Source: a bacterium
GTDB taxonomy: Bacteria > Actinomycetota > Acidimicrobiia > Spongiisociales > JAHEDJ01
Length of the DNA stretch: 48,815 bases
Assembly: GCA_024641325.1 (NCBI GenBank)
Contig: JAHEDJ010000003.1
Coordinates: 1-48,815 of the forward strand
Reading direction: 5' to 3'
The notes under the pieces were generated by a model. That model did not search any database. It worked only from the letters and a program-made list of their open reading frames with translations, and was not told the origin of the DNA. The translations under genes and the position numbers were made by a program. Position 1 is the first letter of the stretch. Each line of letters opens with the position of its first letter. Positions 9,160-18,353 of this stretch are shown here, in pieces.

Positions 9160-12087
9160 ATGAACGCAAACCGGTCACCATCCCGATACGGCATCTGGCC
9201 CGAACTCGCTGCACGGCTCACTCGGGCCGGATGGCTGACCGACGGCCGGGTCGAAGACGCCGCCGTGCCGCTCCTCCGTGCCGTCCGGTCCGGACCAGAC
9301 CCCGAGGGAGCCCTCGAGCGTATTGCCTCGACCCTCGAGCAGGATTCCGAAGTCGCGGCCAGGACTCTCACCGACAGTCAATTCGGCCTGGCACTGGTCG
9401 CCATCGCAGGCGCCAGTAGGAACCTCGCCCAGAAACTGATCTCGGAGCCTCGATTGCTTCGTGGGCCCGACGAAGCGCCTCCCCCGGTGCCCGAACTCGG
9501 CGGAACTTTCGATGAATCGCTCCGAGTCATACGGCGATATGTTCGAGCTTCGATGCTCGGCATCGCGGTCGGAGATCTCATGGCATTCAACGACCTCACC
9601 GCCGTGGGGAACGCTTTGGCGAGACTTGCAGATCGGGCGGCTGCGCTTGCACTCGAGGCAGCTCATCGGGCGGTTCGCGCTACACCCGCCTTTTCGGATC
9701 TTCCCGACATCCCGATCGCCGTTATCGCGATGGGGAAATGGGGCGGCCTGGAACTCAACTACTCGTCGGACATCGACGTCTTATTCGTACACGGCACGCC
9801 GCCGGAGGTCGACGGACCCAGAGCGACGGATTACGCACGGAGGGTGTCGATAACCTTCATGGCAGCGCTGGCCCAGTTCACAGCAGACGGGGCGGCCTAT
9901 AAGGTCGATGCCGACCTTCGACCTGAAGGGAGGAGCGGACCGCTCACCCGCACCGTGGACTCCTACCGGACCTACTACGAGCGCTGGGCAAAGACGTGGG
10001 AGTTTCAGGCGCTCATCAAAGCACGCCCGGCAGCCGGTGACGGGGAGCTTGGATCTTCCTTCATGGCTGCCGTCGAACCCTTCATCTATCCGGAGACCCT
10101 CGAGCCGTCCGCAGTGCGAGAGGTACGCGAGATGAAGGGACGGATTGAAGGCCGGGCAGCCGACCAGGGTGTAGACGAAACTGAGATCAAACGCGGAATC
10201 GGAGGGATACGGGACGTCGAATTCGCCGTGCAGCTCCTGCAACTCGTGCACGGCCGATTCGACCCTCATCTCCGCTCGGCGAACACACTGGACACACTGC
10301 GCACCCTCGCAAATGAGGGATATGTGGGCCGAACCGACGCAGAGGATATGGCGGTTGCATACGTCTGGTTGCGCACTCTCGAACACCGCATCCAACTCGT
10401 AGATCTTCGCCAGACGCACACTCTCCCCGACACACCCCGAGAGCGGGAGAGTTTGGCCAAAGCGATGGGCTACCGCGACGAATCGGGAGCCGCGGCCCTC
10501 CGCCTATTCGAGCGAGATCTCGTGACACATCGCAGCGTGGTGCGAACGATCCACCAGCGGCTCTTCTACCGCCCGCTGCTCGAAGCGTTCGCGGCGTCCC
10601 CGACAATCGCACTGACGCCCGAAGGGGTGGCTCGCCAGCTCACTGCCCTCGGCTTCCGCGACGTTGCTGGTGCCCGCCGGGCCGCCGGCGATCTGACGGC
10701 CGGCCTGTCGCGCCGGTCGAAACTCATGCAGCAAACGCTCCCGTTGTTGCTGGAGTGGTTGTCCCGGACTCCGGACCCGGATATGGGCCTGGAGCAACTG
10801 CGCCTCCTCGTGACCACCACCAAGGACAACACGCCTTTGGTTTCAGTGCTTCGAGACGACCCGGTCGCAGCCGAGCGGTTGTGCTTCCTGCTCGGATCCA
10901 GTCGCGTGGCCGGACGATTCATCGATCGCATTCCTCGATTCCTTCCCGAGCTCGGCGACGATGCTCGTATCAGCCGCCCGATCGATGCCGCCGGCGTGAT
11001 CAAAGACGCAGTCGACTACGTGATGCTTCGCCCGACCTACGACAGACGCCTGAATGCCCTGCGAAGATTCGTGCGCAGCAGACTCCTGCGGATACTCGCC
11101 CGCGACCTTCTCGATCTCGCCGAGCAATCCTCGATCGCCAGGGAGCTAGCCAATCTGGCCGACGGAGCGGTAGCCGCCGCTCTGCGAATTGCCAGAGCCG
11201 AACCGGGCGGAGAGGCGGTAGCCGAGCTGCCTTTTGCCGTGGTCGCGATGGGCAAATGGGGTGGACGGGAACTGGGCTACCAGTCCGATCTAGATGTTCT
11301 CTTCGTATACGACGTTCCTGCAGGCGTCGATGGGCAGCAGGCTCGAACGGCCGCCGACGAGCTGGCTCGTTCGTTCACCGCCGCCTTGGGGAAGGTGACT
11401 CAGGAGGGCATCGCGTACCGGGTGGATGCGGGTCTGAGACCGGAAGGCAAGGACGGTCCGCTAGCCCGCACCATCGATGGCTACCGCCAGTACTACGAAC
11501 GATGGTCGGCGGTGTGGGAGCACCAGGCACTCATCAGGGCTCGGTGGGCCGGAGGCGATCGTGAGCCCGGTGAGGCGTTCATCGCCTTGGCAAGACAGTT
11601 CGCCTTCCCGCCACATCTCATGCCCGACAGTATCCGTGAGATTCGCACGATGAAAGCTCGAATCGAGGCCGAGAGGATTCCTCCGGGCGAGGACCCGGAC
11701 TTCCACTTCAAGTTGGGGAGAGGGGGTCTCGTGGATGTGGAGTTCTTGACACAACTTCTCCAAATGCGACACGGAGCAAAGGTAGAGGCGTTGCGGGAGC
11801 CGGCGACATTGACAGCCCTCACCGGAGCTGTCGACACCGGCCTGCTAACCGAATCCGAAGGAGACTATCTGGCAGAGGCTTACCGGTTTTGCACCAGGGT
11901 ACGCAACCGGTTGTACCTGCAGACGGGCCGAGATATCGGCTCGCTGCCCACCGACCCCGTTGAGCTCGCTCGCATCGCGGTGCTACTCGGCTACCCGGGC
12001 GGGTCGATCAGCAACCTTCGTGAGGACTACCGGAAGGCAACACGACGCTCACGAGGCGTCTTCGAAAGACGGTTCTACGAGGACTGA
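9160..12087 (+). CDS. glnE: Bifunctional glutamine synthetase adenylyltransferase/adenylyl-removing enzyme
   Basis: The 975-residue product has the duplicated GlnE architecture. Two nucleotidyltransferase domains each carry the GKWGG..LxYxSDxDVLFV signature (residues ~190-212 and ~695-718), and each is followed by a helical GlnE-type linker. The N-terminal half normally removes AMP and the C-terminal half adds it to the conserved tyrosine of glutamine synthetase, setting nitrogen assimilation in response to PII or nitrogen signals. Full length and both active sites are intact. The ATG at 9160 is preceded by AAGG at a fitting distance. No glnA or glnB lies in the window. Confidence 0.97.
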   Translation: MNANRSPSRYGIWPELAARLTRAGWLTDGRVEDAAVPLLRAVRSGPDPEGALERIASTLEQDSEVAARTLTDSQFGLALVAIAGASRNLAQKLISEPRLLRGPDEAPPPVPELGGTFDESLRVIRRYVRASMLGIAVGDLMAFNDLTAVGNALARLADRAAALALEAAHRAVRATPAFSDLPDIPIAVIAMGKWGGLELNYSSDIDVLFVHGTPPEVDGPRATDYARRVSITFMAALAQFTADGAAYKVDADLRPEGRSGPLTRTVDSYRTYYERWAKTWEFQALIKARPAAGDGELGSSFMAAVEPFIYPETLEPSAVREVREMKGRIEGRAADQGVDETEIKRGIGGIRDVEFAVQLLQLVHGRFDPHLRSANTLDTLRTLANEGYVGRTDAEDMAVAYVWLRTLEHRIQLVDLRQTHTLPDTPRERESLAKAMGYRDESGAAALRLFERDLVTHRSVVRTIHQRLFYRPLLEAFAASPTIALTPEGVARQLTALGFRDVAGARRAAGDLTAGLSRRSKLMQQTLPLLLEWLSRTPDPDMGLEQLRLLVTTTKDNTPLVSVLRDDPVAAERLCFLLGSSRVAGRFIDRIPRFLPELGDDARISRPIDAAGVIKDAVDYVMLRPTYDRRLNALRRFVRSRLLRILARDLLDLAEQSSIARELANLADGAVAAALRIARAEPGGEAVAELPFAVVAMGKWGGRELGYQSDLDVLFVYDVPAGVDGQQARTAADELARSFTAALGKVTQEGIAYRVDAGLRPEGKDGPLARTIDGYRQYYERWSAVWEHQALIRARWAGGDREPGEAFIALARQFAFPPHLMPDSIREIRTMKARIEAERIPPGEDPDFHFKLGRGGLVDVEFLTQLLQMRHGAKVEALREPATLTALTGAVDTGLLTESEGDYLAEAYRFCTRVRNRLYLQTGRDIGSLPTDPVELARIAVLLGYPGGSISNLREDYRKATRRSRGVFERRFYED

Positions 12088-12179
12088 GCACCGACGACGC
12101 AGAGCTTCTCCAGAACCGATACCATTGCACCGGATTTCCCGCCGATCTGACTCTCATCGGCGCGGTCAGGAAGGTACCC

Positions 12180-13355
12180 ATGAACACCGACGTGAAGAGA
12201 CTGCAGAAAATCGTCAGGGAGGTCACTCCCACCGCGATCAGCCTGCGAAGGATCATTCACGCCAATCCTGAGCTGGGGAATGAGGAGCACGAAACGACTG
12301 CACTCATCGACGCAACCCTGCGTGACGTGGGGATCCGGCCAAAGGTCAGGCTTGGCCATACGGGCCTGACCGCCGATCTGGGAACAGAGGGAACACTGAT
12401 CGGGTTCAGAGCGGACCTCGATGCCCTTCCGATAACCGAGGCCACCAATCTTCCCTTCTCCTCGACCAACCCGGGCGTCATGCACGCCTGCGGGCATGAT
12501 GGGCACACTGCGATTGGATTGGGGATCGCACTGGTCCTCTCCGAGTTCGGACCGTTGCCCGGACGCGCCCGTTTCATCTTCCAACCAGCCGAAGAGACCT
12601 TCCCCGGCGGAGCCTTCGACATGGTTCGCGAAGGAGTTGTGGAAGATGTTTCAGCCCTCATCGCCTTCCACATGGATCCATCACTGGCAACAGGCAAGAT
12701 CGGGCTGAAGATCGGACCTATCACCAGTTCATCCGATCGCTTCGAGATCACGATCAGCGGTCCCGGCGGACACACCGCTCGGCCTCACGAAACAGTCGAC
12801 GCCGTTTACGCTGCCGGACGCGTCGTGACCGAGTTGCCGACTCTCCTGAATCGCACTCTCGACGCGCGGACTCCTATGTCGCTCGTATTCGGGACCATTC
12901 ACGGAGGTAAGGCCGACAACGTCATTCCAACCACCGTCACGATGACGGGTACCGTCCGCATCCTCGATCGGACCACGTGGGACTTGATGCCCGATCGAGT
13001 CCACTCCCTGGTACGAGATATCGTTGCTCCCGTCGGAGCGACGGCCGATGTGCACTACCAGCGGGGCATTCCGCCGGTCGTAAACGATGCCGGCGTGCTC
13101 TCGGAAGTCGAGTTCGCCATCCATGAGGTGCTCGGAACCCAGGCGGTCGCCGAGACCCATGCCAGCCTCGGTGCCGAGGATTTCGCCCGCTTCCTTGATC
13201 TGGTTCCCGGTGCTCTCATGCGCCTCGGCTCTGGCCTTCCAGACAGGAAGGTGGACCTGCACTCGGCATCATTCGATATCGATGAAGACGTGATCGAGCA
13301 CGGGATCCTGGTCGGAGCGGCAAGCATGCTGCGCCTGATGCAATGTAAGTGGTAA
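12180..13355 (+). CDS. M20-family amidohydrolase (hippurate hydrolase/N-acyl-amino-acid hydrolase type)
   Basis: The metal-binding motif MHACGHDGHTA, the PAEE(T)FPGGAF stretch with the general-base glutamate, and a late ASLGAEDFARF mark the M20D subfamily (391 residues, normal length). The insertion domain with GGHTARPHETVDAV mediates dimer contact. These zinc or manganese enzymes cleave N-acyl or N-carbamoyl amino acids or peptidoglycan-derived diaminopimelate conjugates; the substrate is unknown here. AGGAAGG five bases before the ATG is a strong ribosome binding site. The gene follows glnE by 92 bases and ends near a perfect palindrome shared with the convergent tyrA. Confidence 0.9.
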   Translation: MNTDVKRLQKIVREVTPTAISLRRIIHANPELGNEEHETTALIDATLRDVGIRPKVRLGHTGLTADLGTEGTLIGFRADLDALPITEATNLPFSSTNPGVMHACGHDGHTAIGLGIALVLSEFGPLPGRARFIFQPAEETFPGGAFDMVREGVVEDVSALIAFHMDPSLATGKIGLKIGPITSSSDRFEITISGPGGHTARPHETVDAVYAAGRVVTELPTLLNRTLDARTPMSLVFGTIHGGKADNVIPTTVTMTGTVRILDRTTWDLMPDRVHSLVRDIVAPVGATADVHYQRGIPPVVNDAGVLSEVEFAIHEVLGTQAVAETHASLGAEDFARFLDLVPGALMRLGSGLPDRKVDLHSASFDIDEDVIEHGILVGAASMLRLMQCKW

Positions 13356-13361
13356 TCGAGC

Positions 13362-13392
13362 GCGATTCGCAGTTCGCGAATCGCGAACTGCG
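13362..13392. repeat. Perfect intergenic palindrome, member of a dispersed repeat
   Basis: 13368-13392 is a perfect inverted repeat (CGCAGTTCGCGA, one central base, TCGCGAACTGCG). It fills the 42-bp gap between the convergent amidohydrolase and tyrA genes. The 16 bases at 13362-13377 (GCGATTCGCAGTTCGC) recur exactly at 47108-47123. It could act as a bidirectional terminator, but there is no T-run. Confidence 0.65.
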
Positions 13393-13397
13393 TCTTC

Positions 13398-14420
13398 TCA
13401 GCCCCCCAGCGTGAAGCCCTCATTCGCCAGCGCGCCGCGCAATGCTTCTGCCTCGCCGGGGCGCACCGAGAGAGTCAACACACCTCCACCACCCTGAGGG
13501 CCGTGCCGGAGTTGGAGGTCACGAACGTCGACCGAGCTGATGGCGAGGGCACGGCCGACCGCGGCGAGCTCGCCCGGCTGATCCTCGAGAATCACTCGAA
13601 CTGCCATAACCGGCGGGGCCAGCGTCCTTCGCAGATCCCTCGCTCTGCTGAGAAACCCTTTCACACTGGCGTTCGACTCGACATCGTCGGCGATGACTCC
13701 GAGCCGCTCAGCGAAGCTGCGAAGTTCCGACACAACGGCAGCACGGTTCTCCCCAAGCAGTTCGGTCCACAACTCCGGGTCGGAAAGGGCGACTCGCGTC
13801 AGGTCGCGAAAACTGCCGGATGCCAGAGGGAGTGCCTCATCGTGACGCTCCGCCTCGCCCAGAAGAGTTGCCGCCAGCACCTGCGGCAGGTGGCTGACGA
13901 TCGCGACGGCCAGGTCGTGCTCGGCGGCCGACATACGCACCGGATTTGCACCCAGGGATATCACGATCTCTGCCACCTTCTCGATATCTGAAGAGTCGGC
14001 TCCATCCTCGACGATCACCCAACTGGCCCCACGGAACAGAGAGCCGGAAGCTGCCCCCGGACCCGATTGTTCGCGCCCCGCCATGGGATGGGTGCCGACG
14101 AAATGGTCGAGATGGGCTCCCGCCCGACAGACTGGTTCCTTGACGCCGGCGACATCGATAACCAGAGCGTCGCTGTCCAGGTCGCCGAGCGTTGCGATGA
14201 CTGCTCTCGGAGGCCCGGCGAGCACAATGAGATGCGCACCCTCGATCGCGGTAGTCAACGAAGGAAAAGCAGCATCGAGCGCGCCTGCTTCGAGGGCGAT
14301 AGCCAACGCCGACTCATCTGGATCCCACCCCGATACCTGCCACCCGGCCGACCGGAGGGCGAATCCGGTGGAAGCACCGATCAAGCCGGTACCGACCACG
14401 GCAGCCTGACGAGTGGTCAC
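13398..14420 (-). CDS. tyrA: Prephenate dehydrogenase with C-terminal ACT domain
   Basis: The N-terminal Rossmann motif [16 protein letters not shown], the family block [10 protein letters not shown], and the THPMAGRE motif identify a TyrA-type dehydrogenase that oxidatively decarboxylates prephenate to 4-hydroxyphenylpyruvate using NAD(P)+. Residues ~270-340 form an ACT-like domain ([18 protein letters not shown]), probably for tyrosine feedback. The GTG start at 14420 overlaps the aroF stop as GTGA, so the two are translationally coupled. The total of 340 residues is normal for actinobacterial TyrA with ACT. Confidence 0.95.
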   Translation of the reverse strand: MTTRQAAVVGTGLIGASTGFALRSAGWQVSGWDPDESALAIALEAGALDAAFPSLTTAIEGAHLIVLAGPPRAVIATLGDLDSDALVIDVAGVKEPVCRAGAHLDHFVGTHPMAGREQSGPGAASGSLFRGASWVIVEDGADSSDIEKVAEIVISLGANPVRMSAAEHDLAVAIVSHLPQVLAATLLGEAERHDEALPLASGSFRDLTRVALSDPELWTELLGENRAAVVSELRSFAERLGVIADDVESNASVKGFLSRARDLRRTLAPPVMAVRVILEDQPGELAAVGRALAISSVDVRDLQLRHGPQGGGGVLTLSVRPGEAEALRGALANEGFTLGG

Positions 14421-15439
14421 CCTTGGGGACCGACGGCAATAACGAGTCGCCGAATCGATTCCATCAACTCGGCGAACTCCTCCGGCAGCAGCGCCTGTGC
14501 GCCGTCCACCTTGGCGAGTTCGGGGTCTGGATGGACATCGACCATGAACCCATCGGCACCTGCGGCCACCGCAGTCCTGGCAAGCGGGGCAACTAGGTGG
14601 CGATGACCGGCCGCATGGGACGGATCAACGATGACCGGCAAATGCGAAAGGGTTTTCAGAATCGGAACCGCCGTGATATCCAACGTATTGCGCGCCGCGG
14701 TCTCGAAAGTACGGATGCCACGTTCGCACATGAGGATCTCATGGTTGCCCTCTTTGTAGATGTACTCCGCGGCGTTCAGCCACTCTTCGATGGTGGCGGT
14801 GAGGCCCCTCTTCAACATGACGGGCTTGCTCTGACGCCCTACCTCCGTCAGCAATGTGAAGTTGGCCATGTTGCGCGTTCCAACCCGGAGGATGTCCGCA
14901 TACGAGGCCACGAGTTCTATATCGCGCGGATCGAGGATCTCAGCGATGAACGGCATGTCAAACTCTTCGCGCGCCTCGGCAAGCATCTGGAGGCCGGCCT
15001 CGCCGAGTCCCTGAAATGAATAGGGCGAAGTACGGGGTTTGAAAGCATCTCCGCGCAGGACCGTTGCGCCTGCCTTCTTCACAGCCTCCGCCGCCCGAAA
15101 CAGTATGTCGCGGTCCTCGACGGCGCATGGGCCGGCGATAGGAGTGAAGCTGCCGCCGCCGATCGCGACGCCGCGCACCTCGATCACGGTGTCTTCTTCC
15201 TGGAAGTCGCGGCTAACGAACTTGAACGGCTTCAGAACCGGGACCGCTCGCTCGACGCCGGGCATGGCTTCCCAGGGCAACTGCTGGATTCGGGCACGAT
15301 CGCCGAGCGCTCCGATGACTGTTCTGAATCGACCCTCCGAAATATGGGCTTCCGAATCGATGGCCTCGAGCCGCTCGACAACGTGTGCCACTTCTTCCTT
15401 GGTGGCGTCCTTCTTCATAACAATGATCATTGAGCTCAT
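14417..15439 (-). CDS. aroF: 3-deoxy-7-phosphoheptulonate (DAHP) synthase, type I-beta
   Basis: Residues 1-~70 form the ferredoxin-like regulatory domain of the AroAI-beta class ([21 protein letters not shown]). The TIM barrel follows with [23 protein letters not shown] and [10 protein letters not shown]. The enzyme condenses phosphoenolpyruvate and erythrose 4-phosphate, the entry step of the shikimate pathway. The start ATG overlaps the stop of the upstream small gene as ATGA, and the end overlaps the tyrA start, making a three-gene operon that couples pathway entry with the tyrosine branch. Confidence 0.96.
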   Translation of the reverse strand: MSSMIIVMKKDATKEEVAHVVERLEAIDSEAHISEGRFRTVIGALGDRARIQQLPWEAMPGVERAVPVLKPFKFVSRDFQEEDTVIEVRGVAIGGGSFTPIAGPCAVEDRDILFRAAEAVKKAGATVLRGDAFKPRTSPYSFQGLGEAGLQMLAEAREEFDMPFIAEILDPRDIELVASYADILRVGTRNMANFTLLTEVGRQSKPVMLKRGLTATIEEWLNAAEYIYKEGNHEILMCERGIRTFETAARNTLDITAVPILKTLSHLPVIVDPSHAAGHRHLVAPLARTAVAAGADGFMVDVHPDPELAKVDGAQALLPEEFAELMESIRRLVIAVGPQG

Positions 15440-15720
15440 TCTCCAAGCACTCCGCCGGACGGGGATTCACTGAAGCCGCTGTCGGCCAATGCGAGCAATC
15501 GAATGGTTGCCCCCGCCGGAATGGTGGTCCGCAGCCCATCCGCTACCTCGTCGGCCAAAGACTGCGCCCAGGTGCTGAAGAGAACAGCACCGGATTCGTC
15601 GCCTCCGAACAACACCACCCGGCACTGCGGATCTTCGATGAAGTCGTCGGCGAGCTCCCGCAGCCAGTCGGCCGGCAGGTCGGCGGGTGATTCAACTAGA
15701 AGAGCTCGCATCAGAGGCAT
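15436..15720 (-). CDS. Small protein of unknown function upstream of aroF
   Basis: A 94-residue soluble-looking product from the ATG at 15720 has no motif I recognise. It starts MPLMRALLVESPADLP and has a hydrophobic strand VVLFGGDESGAVLFS, suggesting a small alpha/beta domain. Its stop overlaps the aroF start as ATGA, so it is translationally coupled to aromatic synthesis. The open frame extends to 15819 but would then run into the divergent SDR gene, so the internal start is preferred; a second ATG lies at 15711. Confidence 0.6.
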   Translation of the reverse strand: MPLMRALLVESPADLPADWLRELADDFIEDPQCRVVLFGGDESGAVLFSTWAQSLADEVADGLRTTIPAGATIRLLALADSGFSESPSGGVLGE

Positions 15721-15754
15721 GGTAACTACCGAACGGGGACACCGTTCCAGGTCG

Positions 15755-15760
15755 TACACT
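15755..15760 (+). promoter_or_regulatory. Candidate -10 box of the SDR gene
   Basis: TACACT ends six bases before the ATG at 15767, with no ribosome binding site between. The same hexamer precedes ccmA (37113-37118) at a similar distance. This suggests a leaderless transcript; inferred from spacing only. Confidence 0.35.
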
Positions 15761-15766
15761 TGCCTG

Positions 15767-16714
15767 ATGAGGCGAATCATGGTGACCGGAGCGGCGACGT
15801 GGACGGGGGGCCGCCTCATTCAGCGGCTCGAGGCCCACCCCGATGTCGAAGTCATCGCCGTGGACGAGTTGTCGCCGACCGTGGAGTTCGATTCGCCGAT
15901 GCACGAGCTGGAGATCGACGAACTCGATTTTGCTCACTTTTTTCTCGATGTCCAACCGCACGTCCTGGTCCACCTGCAAGCGATCGACAGGGCCGCAATC
16001 CTCGGGCGGGAGAAGTCTCATAGCAGAGTGGTCATGGGAGCACGCGGGCTTTTCGGAGCGTTGGAGCGGTGCACCGAGATTGAGAAGGTCGTGATGAAGT
16101 CGGACTCCGTGTTCTACGGCTCGGGGCCGCGCCAACCATCGATACTGAACGAGGACACCACCCCGAAGCGCACCACCAGCGCATATTCGCTCAGCATTCG
16201 TGACGTCGAGCGCCTGCTGGGCGAAGTCGCGCTCGACATACCACATGTCACTTTCACGACTCTGCGTTTCGCGCCGATCATCGGCACCGAGATCGGCAAC
16301 ATACTCAGCCGTTACATACAGCTCCCGGTAGTGCCGACCCTGCTGGGATATGACCCACGAATACAGGTAATCCATGAGCAAGACGTCGTCTCGGCTCTGC
16401 TCCACGCTGTTGCGCGGCCGGTCCCCGGGACGTTCAACATCGCAGCCGACGGTCAGCTGTACCTGAGTCGTGTGTTGAGACTAGGAAGACGCCTCCCCCA
16501 GCCACTACTTCCCAGGCAGCATCGGGCCGCTCTCCGGGCGCTCGGAATGTTCGGGAATCGATTCCCGGGGAGTCTCGAACAGTACCTCCGGTACGGTCGG
16601 TTCATGGACACAACGCGCATGAAAGAGTCCTTCGGGTGGAAGCCGCAGCTCACCGCCCGTCAGGCGGTGCTGACTGCGTACGGCCGGGTCACCGCCCCCG
16701 GGATCGCCGGATGA
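15767..16714 (+). CDS. Atypical NAD-dependent epimerase/SDR, GalE2 (Rv0501)-like
   Basis: The 315-residue product has a Rossmann-type N-terminus (RIMVTGAATWTGGRLIQRL) and the extended-SDR C-terminal blocks FAPIIG, VIHEQDVVSALLHA, GTFNIAADG and YGRFMDTTRMK. These match what I recall of mycobacterial Rv0501 (annotated galE2). Two features are off: the glycine motif reads GAATWTG without the middle glycine, and the YxxxK catalytic pair reads YSLSI, without the lysine. A true epimerase activity is therefore doubtful. Its stop overlaps the start of the acyltransferase as ATGA; the same pairing (Rv0501-Rv0502) is known in mycobacteria. Confidence 0.85.
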   Translation: MRRIMVTGAATWTGGRLIQRLEAHPDVEVIAVDELSPTVEFDSPMHELEIDELDFAHFFLDVQPHVLVHLQAIDRAAILGREKSHSRVVMGARGLFGALERCTEIEKVVMKSDSVFYGSGPRQPSILNEDTTPKRTTSAYSLSIRDVERLLGEVALDIPHVTFTTLRFAPIIGTEIGNILSRYIQLPVVPTLLGYDPRIQVIHEQDVVSALLHAVARPVPGTFNIAADGQLYLSRVLRLGRRLPQPLLPRQHRAALRALGMFGNRFPGSLEQYLRYGRFMDTTRMKESFGWKPQLTARQAVLTAYGRVTAPGIAG

Positions 16715-17907
16715 CCGATTCTGTGTCACTGCTCCTCGATCGTCTCACCAGGGACGAACTTCGCGCTTTCGCCAGAGCGGCAGAAATCGCCGGGCGCTCG
16801 AAGATGACCAAGAGCGAACTGATCGAAGCTCTTCGAGTCGAACTCCAATCACATGCAGAGCCGCGGAAGGCGGAGCGCTCGTCGGTATCGCCGGAGGAAC
16901 TCTCCGAGGCACGCCGGCGACGAATCAGCGCCGGTCGACGATTCGAATACATGGTCGACACCCGCAAATCGTGCACCTTGCGGACGATTGAGGGATTCGC
17001 TTGCGGACTTCCGGTCATCGCCGGCAAAGAGCGTTGTGCACTCCACGGCGGTACCAACATCTCCGACCTGGCAGTCCCGGCCGCCGGCCATCTTGGACTC
17101 GACACCTGGCCCGGCCTCATCCGGCACCTCTTGCTGGCTTCGTACGACATCGACGCACTGGGGCTCGACCCAGTCGTCTCAGAGATGATCTGGCACGTCG
17201 CCAACTTCCTCTACTTCGAGTACTTCCGTGTGGATGTGGAAGGGATTGAGAACGTACCGACAAAGGGAGCAGGCGTTCTGGTGTGCAATCACGCCGGCGC
17301 CTTCATCCCGTACGACGGGATGATGCTCCAGCTCGCGGTTCTCAACGAGGCCGAGCTGCCGCGGAGAGTGCGGGTCGTCGGCACCGAGATACTCAACCTC
17401 GTTCCTTTTCTGTCTCACCTATATCGCAAGGCGGGAGCTGCGTTCGCCAGCAGGGAAGACGCACGCTGGGTCCTGAACAACGGCTTCTTACTGGGCGCAT
17501 TTCCAGAGGGGGTCCCGGCGTTCCAGAAACCGCATGCGGAGGCTTACCAACTGCGGCGGTTCGGCCGCGGTGGATTCGCCGAGCTCGCTATCGAGGCCGG
17601 AGCTCCAATCGTTCCGGTCGCGATTGTCGGCTCTGAGGACGTCCATCCGGCGCTGTTCAGCTCACGACGCCTGGCCCAATTGTTCAAGCAGTTCTTTCCG
17701 CAGCAGCGAGTCGAAGAGCTCGGTGTGTTCCTCAATCCGATCCCGCTCCCCGTGAAGTGGAAGATCAGATTCCTTCCTCCGATAAAACCCCCGGAGCCGG
17801 GGCCGGGTACCGATCGATTGGCCGTTCTGGAGCTGGCCGAATACACCAGAGAGGCAGTACAGAAGGCTCTCGACGAGATGCTCGGCGAACGCGGGTCACT
17901 CTTCTGA
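16711..17907 (+). CDS. PlsC-type acyltransferase with N-terminal Rho_N-like and Cys-rich segments (Rv0502-like)
   Basis: From the ATG at 16711 the product has 398 residues. Residues ~10-45 (LTRDELRAFARAAEI...MTKSELIEALRVEL) resemble the Rho N-terminal/SAP-like helical module. Residues 88-112 hold a C-x9-C-x10-C-x2-H pattern ending RCALHGG, like small zinc-binding elements found in many bacterial proteins. From ~170 follows a glycerophospholipid acyltransferase domain with NHAGAFIPYDG (a spaced variant of HX4D), FPEGVPAF in place of FPEGTR, and IVPVAIVGSE. It probably acylates a lysophospholipid or glycolipid at the membrane. It is coupled to the SDR gene. Confidence 0.85.
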   Translation: MTDSVSLLLDRLTRDELRAFARAAEIAGRSKMTKSELIEALRVELQSHAEPRKAERSSVSPEELSEARRRRISAGRRFEYMVDTRKSCTLRTIEGFACGLPVIAGKERCALHGGTNISDLAVPAAGHLGLDTWPGLIRHLLLASYDIDALGLDPVVSEMIWHVANFLYFEYFRVDVEGIENVPTKGAGVLVCNHAGAFIPYDGMMLQLAVLNEAELPRRVRVVGTEILNLVPFLSHLYRKAGAAFASREDARWVLNNGFLLGAFPEGVPAFQKPHAEAYQLRRFGRGGFAELAIEAGAPIVPVAIVGSEDVHPALFSSRRLAQLFKQFFPQQRVEELGVFLNPIPLPVKWKIRFLPPIKPPEPGPGTDRLAVLELAEYTREAVQKALDEMLGERGSLF

Positions 17908-17933
17908 GCCTGCAGAAGGGTTCCTTCTGCCGC

Positions 17934-17962
17934 TTGCAAAAGTTAGCAGACTGCGATATATT
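17934..17962 (+). promoter_or_regulatory. Sigma-70-type promoter of the XRE regulator gene
   Basis: A -35 TTGCAA (17934-17939) and a -10 TATATT (17957-17962) are separated by exactly 17 bases. The predicted transcription start falls on or next to the GTG start codon at 17970, so the mRNA should be leaderless. This is the best-formed promoter in the window. Confidence 0.7.
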
Positions 17963-17967
17963 GCTAA
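17943..17967. promoter_or_regulatory. Candidate operator overlapping the XRE promoter
   Basis: An inverted repeat TTAGCA (17943-17948) ... TGCTAA (17962-17967), 13 bases apart, lies between the -35 and -10 and across the -10 box. With flanking bases the half sites read AGTTAGCA and AATTAGCA. The position fits repression by the HTH protein encoded immediately downstream. Confidence 0.5.
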
Positions 17968-17969
17968 TT

Positions 17970-18353
17970 GTGAGTGAGAATCAGGAAGAAGGATCGAGCC
18001 GAGGAGAACTCGGCGATTTCATCCGTCAGCAGCGCCAGCGCTCCAAGATGTCACTGCGACGATTGGCAGATCGGGCCGGGATCTCGAATCCCTACCTGAG
18101 CCAGATCGAGCGGGGACTCCGGAAGCCATCGGCCGAAATCCTGAAGTCGCTCGCCCGAGCGTTGTCGATTCAAGCGGAATCGATGTACGTGAGGGCCGGA
18201 TTGCTCGACGACGGGTTTTCGCCACCGACGGTCGTCGAGGCCGTCGAAGCGGACCCAGTGTTGAGCACCCGCCAAAAACAGGTATTGCTCGAGCTCTACC
18301 GGACTCTGATCGAGTCGGACGGGATCGAGCTGGAACGACAGGAGAAGAAATGA
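17970..18353 (+). CDS. XRE-family helix-turn-helix regulator (Rv0474-like)
   Basis: Residues ~14-70 form a Cro/CI-type HTH (GDFIRQQRQ, MSLRRLADRAGISN, PYLSQIERGLRKPS). The C-terminal part continues LSIQAESMYVRAGLLDD and LSTRQKQVLLELYRTLIES, a layout I recall from Mycobacterium Rv0474. The 127-residue size agrees. The GTG at 17970 is chosen because it coincides with the predicted transcription start and the frame has no better start before the HTH. The stop overlaps the next start as ATGA, so the regulator and the HBHA-like protein form one operon, probably self-repressed through the inverted repeat in the promoter. Confidence 0.9.
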   Translation: MSENQEEGSSRGELGDFIRQQRQRSKMSLRRLADRAGISNPYLSQIERGLRKPSAEILKSLARALSIQAESMYVRAGLLDDGFSPPTVVEAVEADPVLSTRQKQVLLELYRTLIESDGIELERQEKK

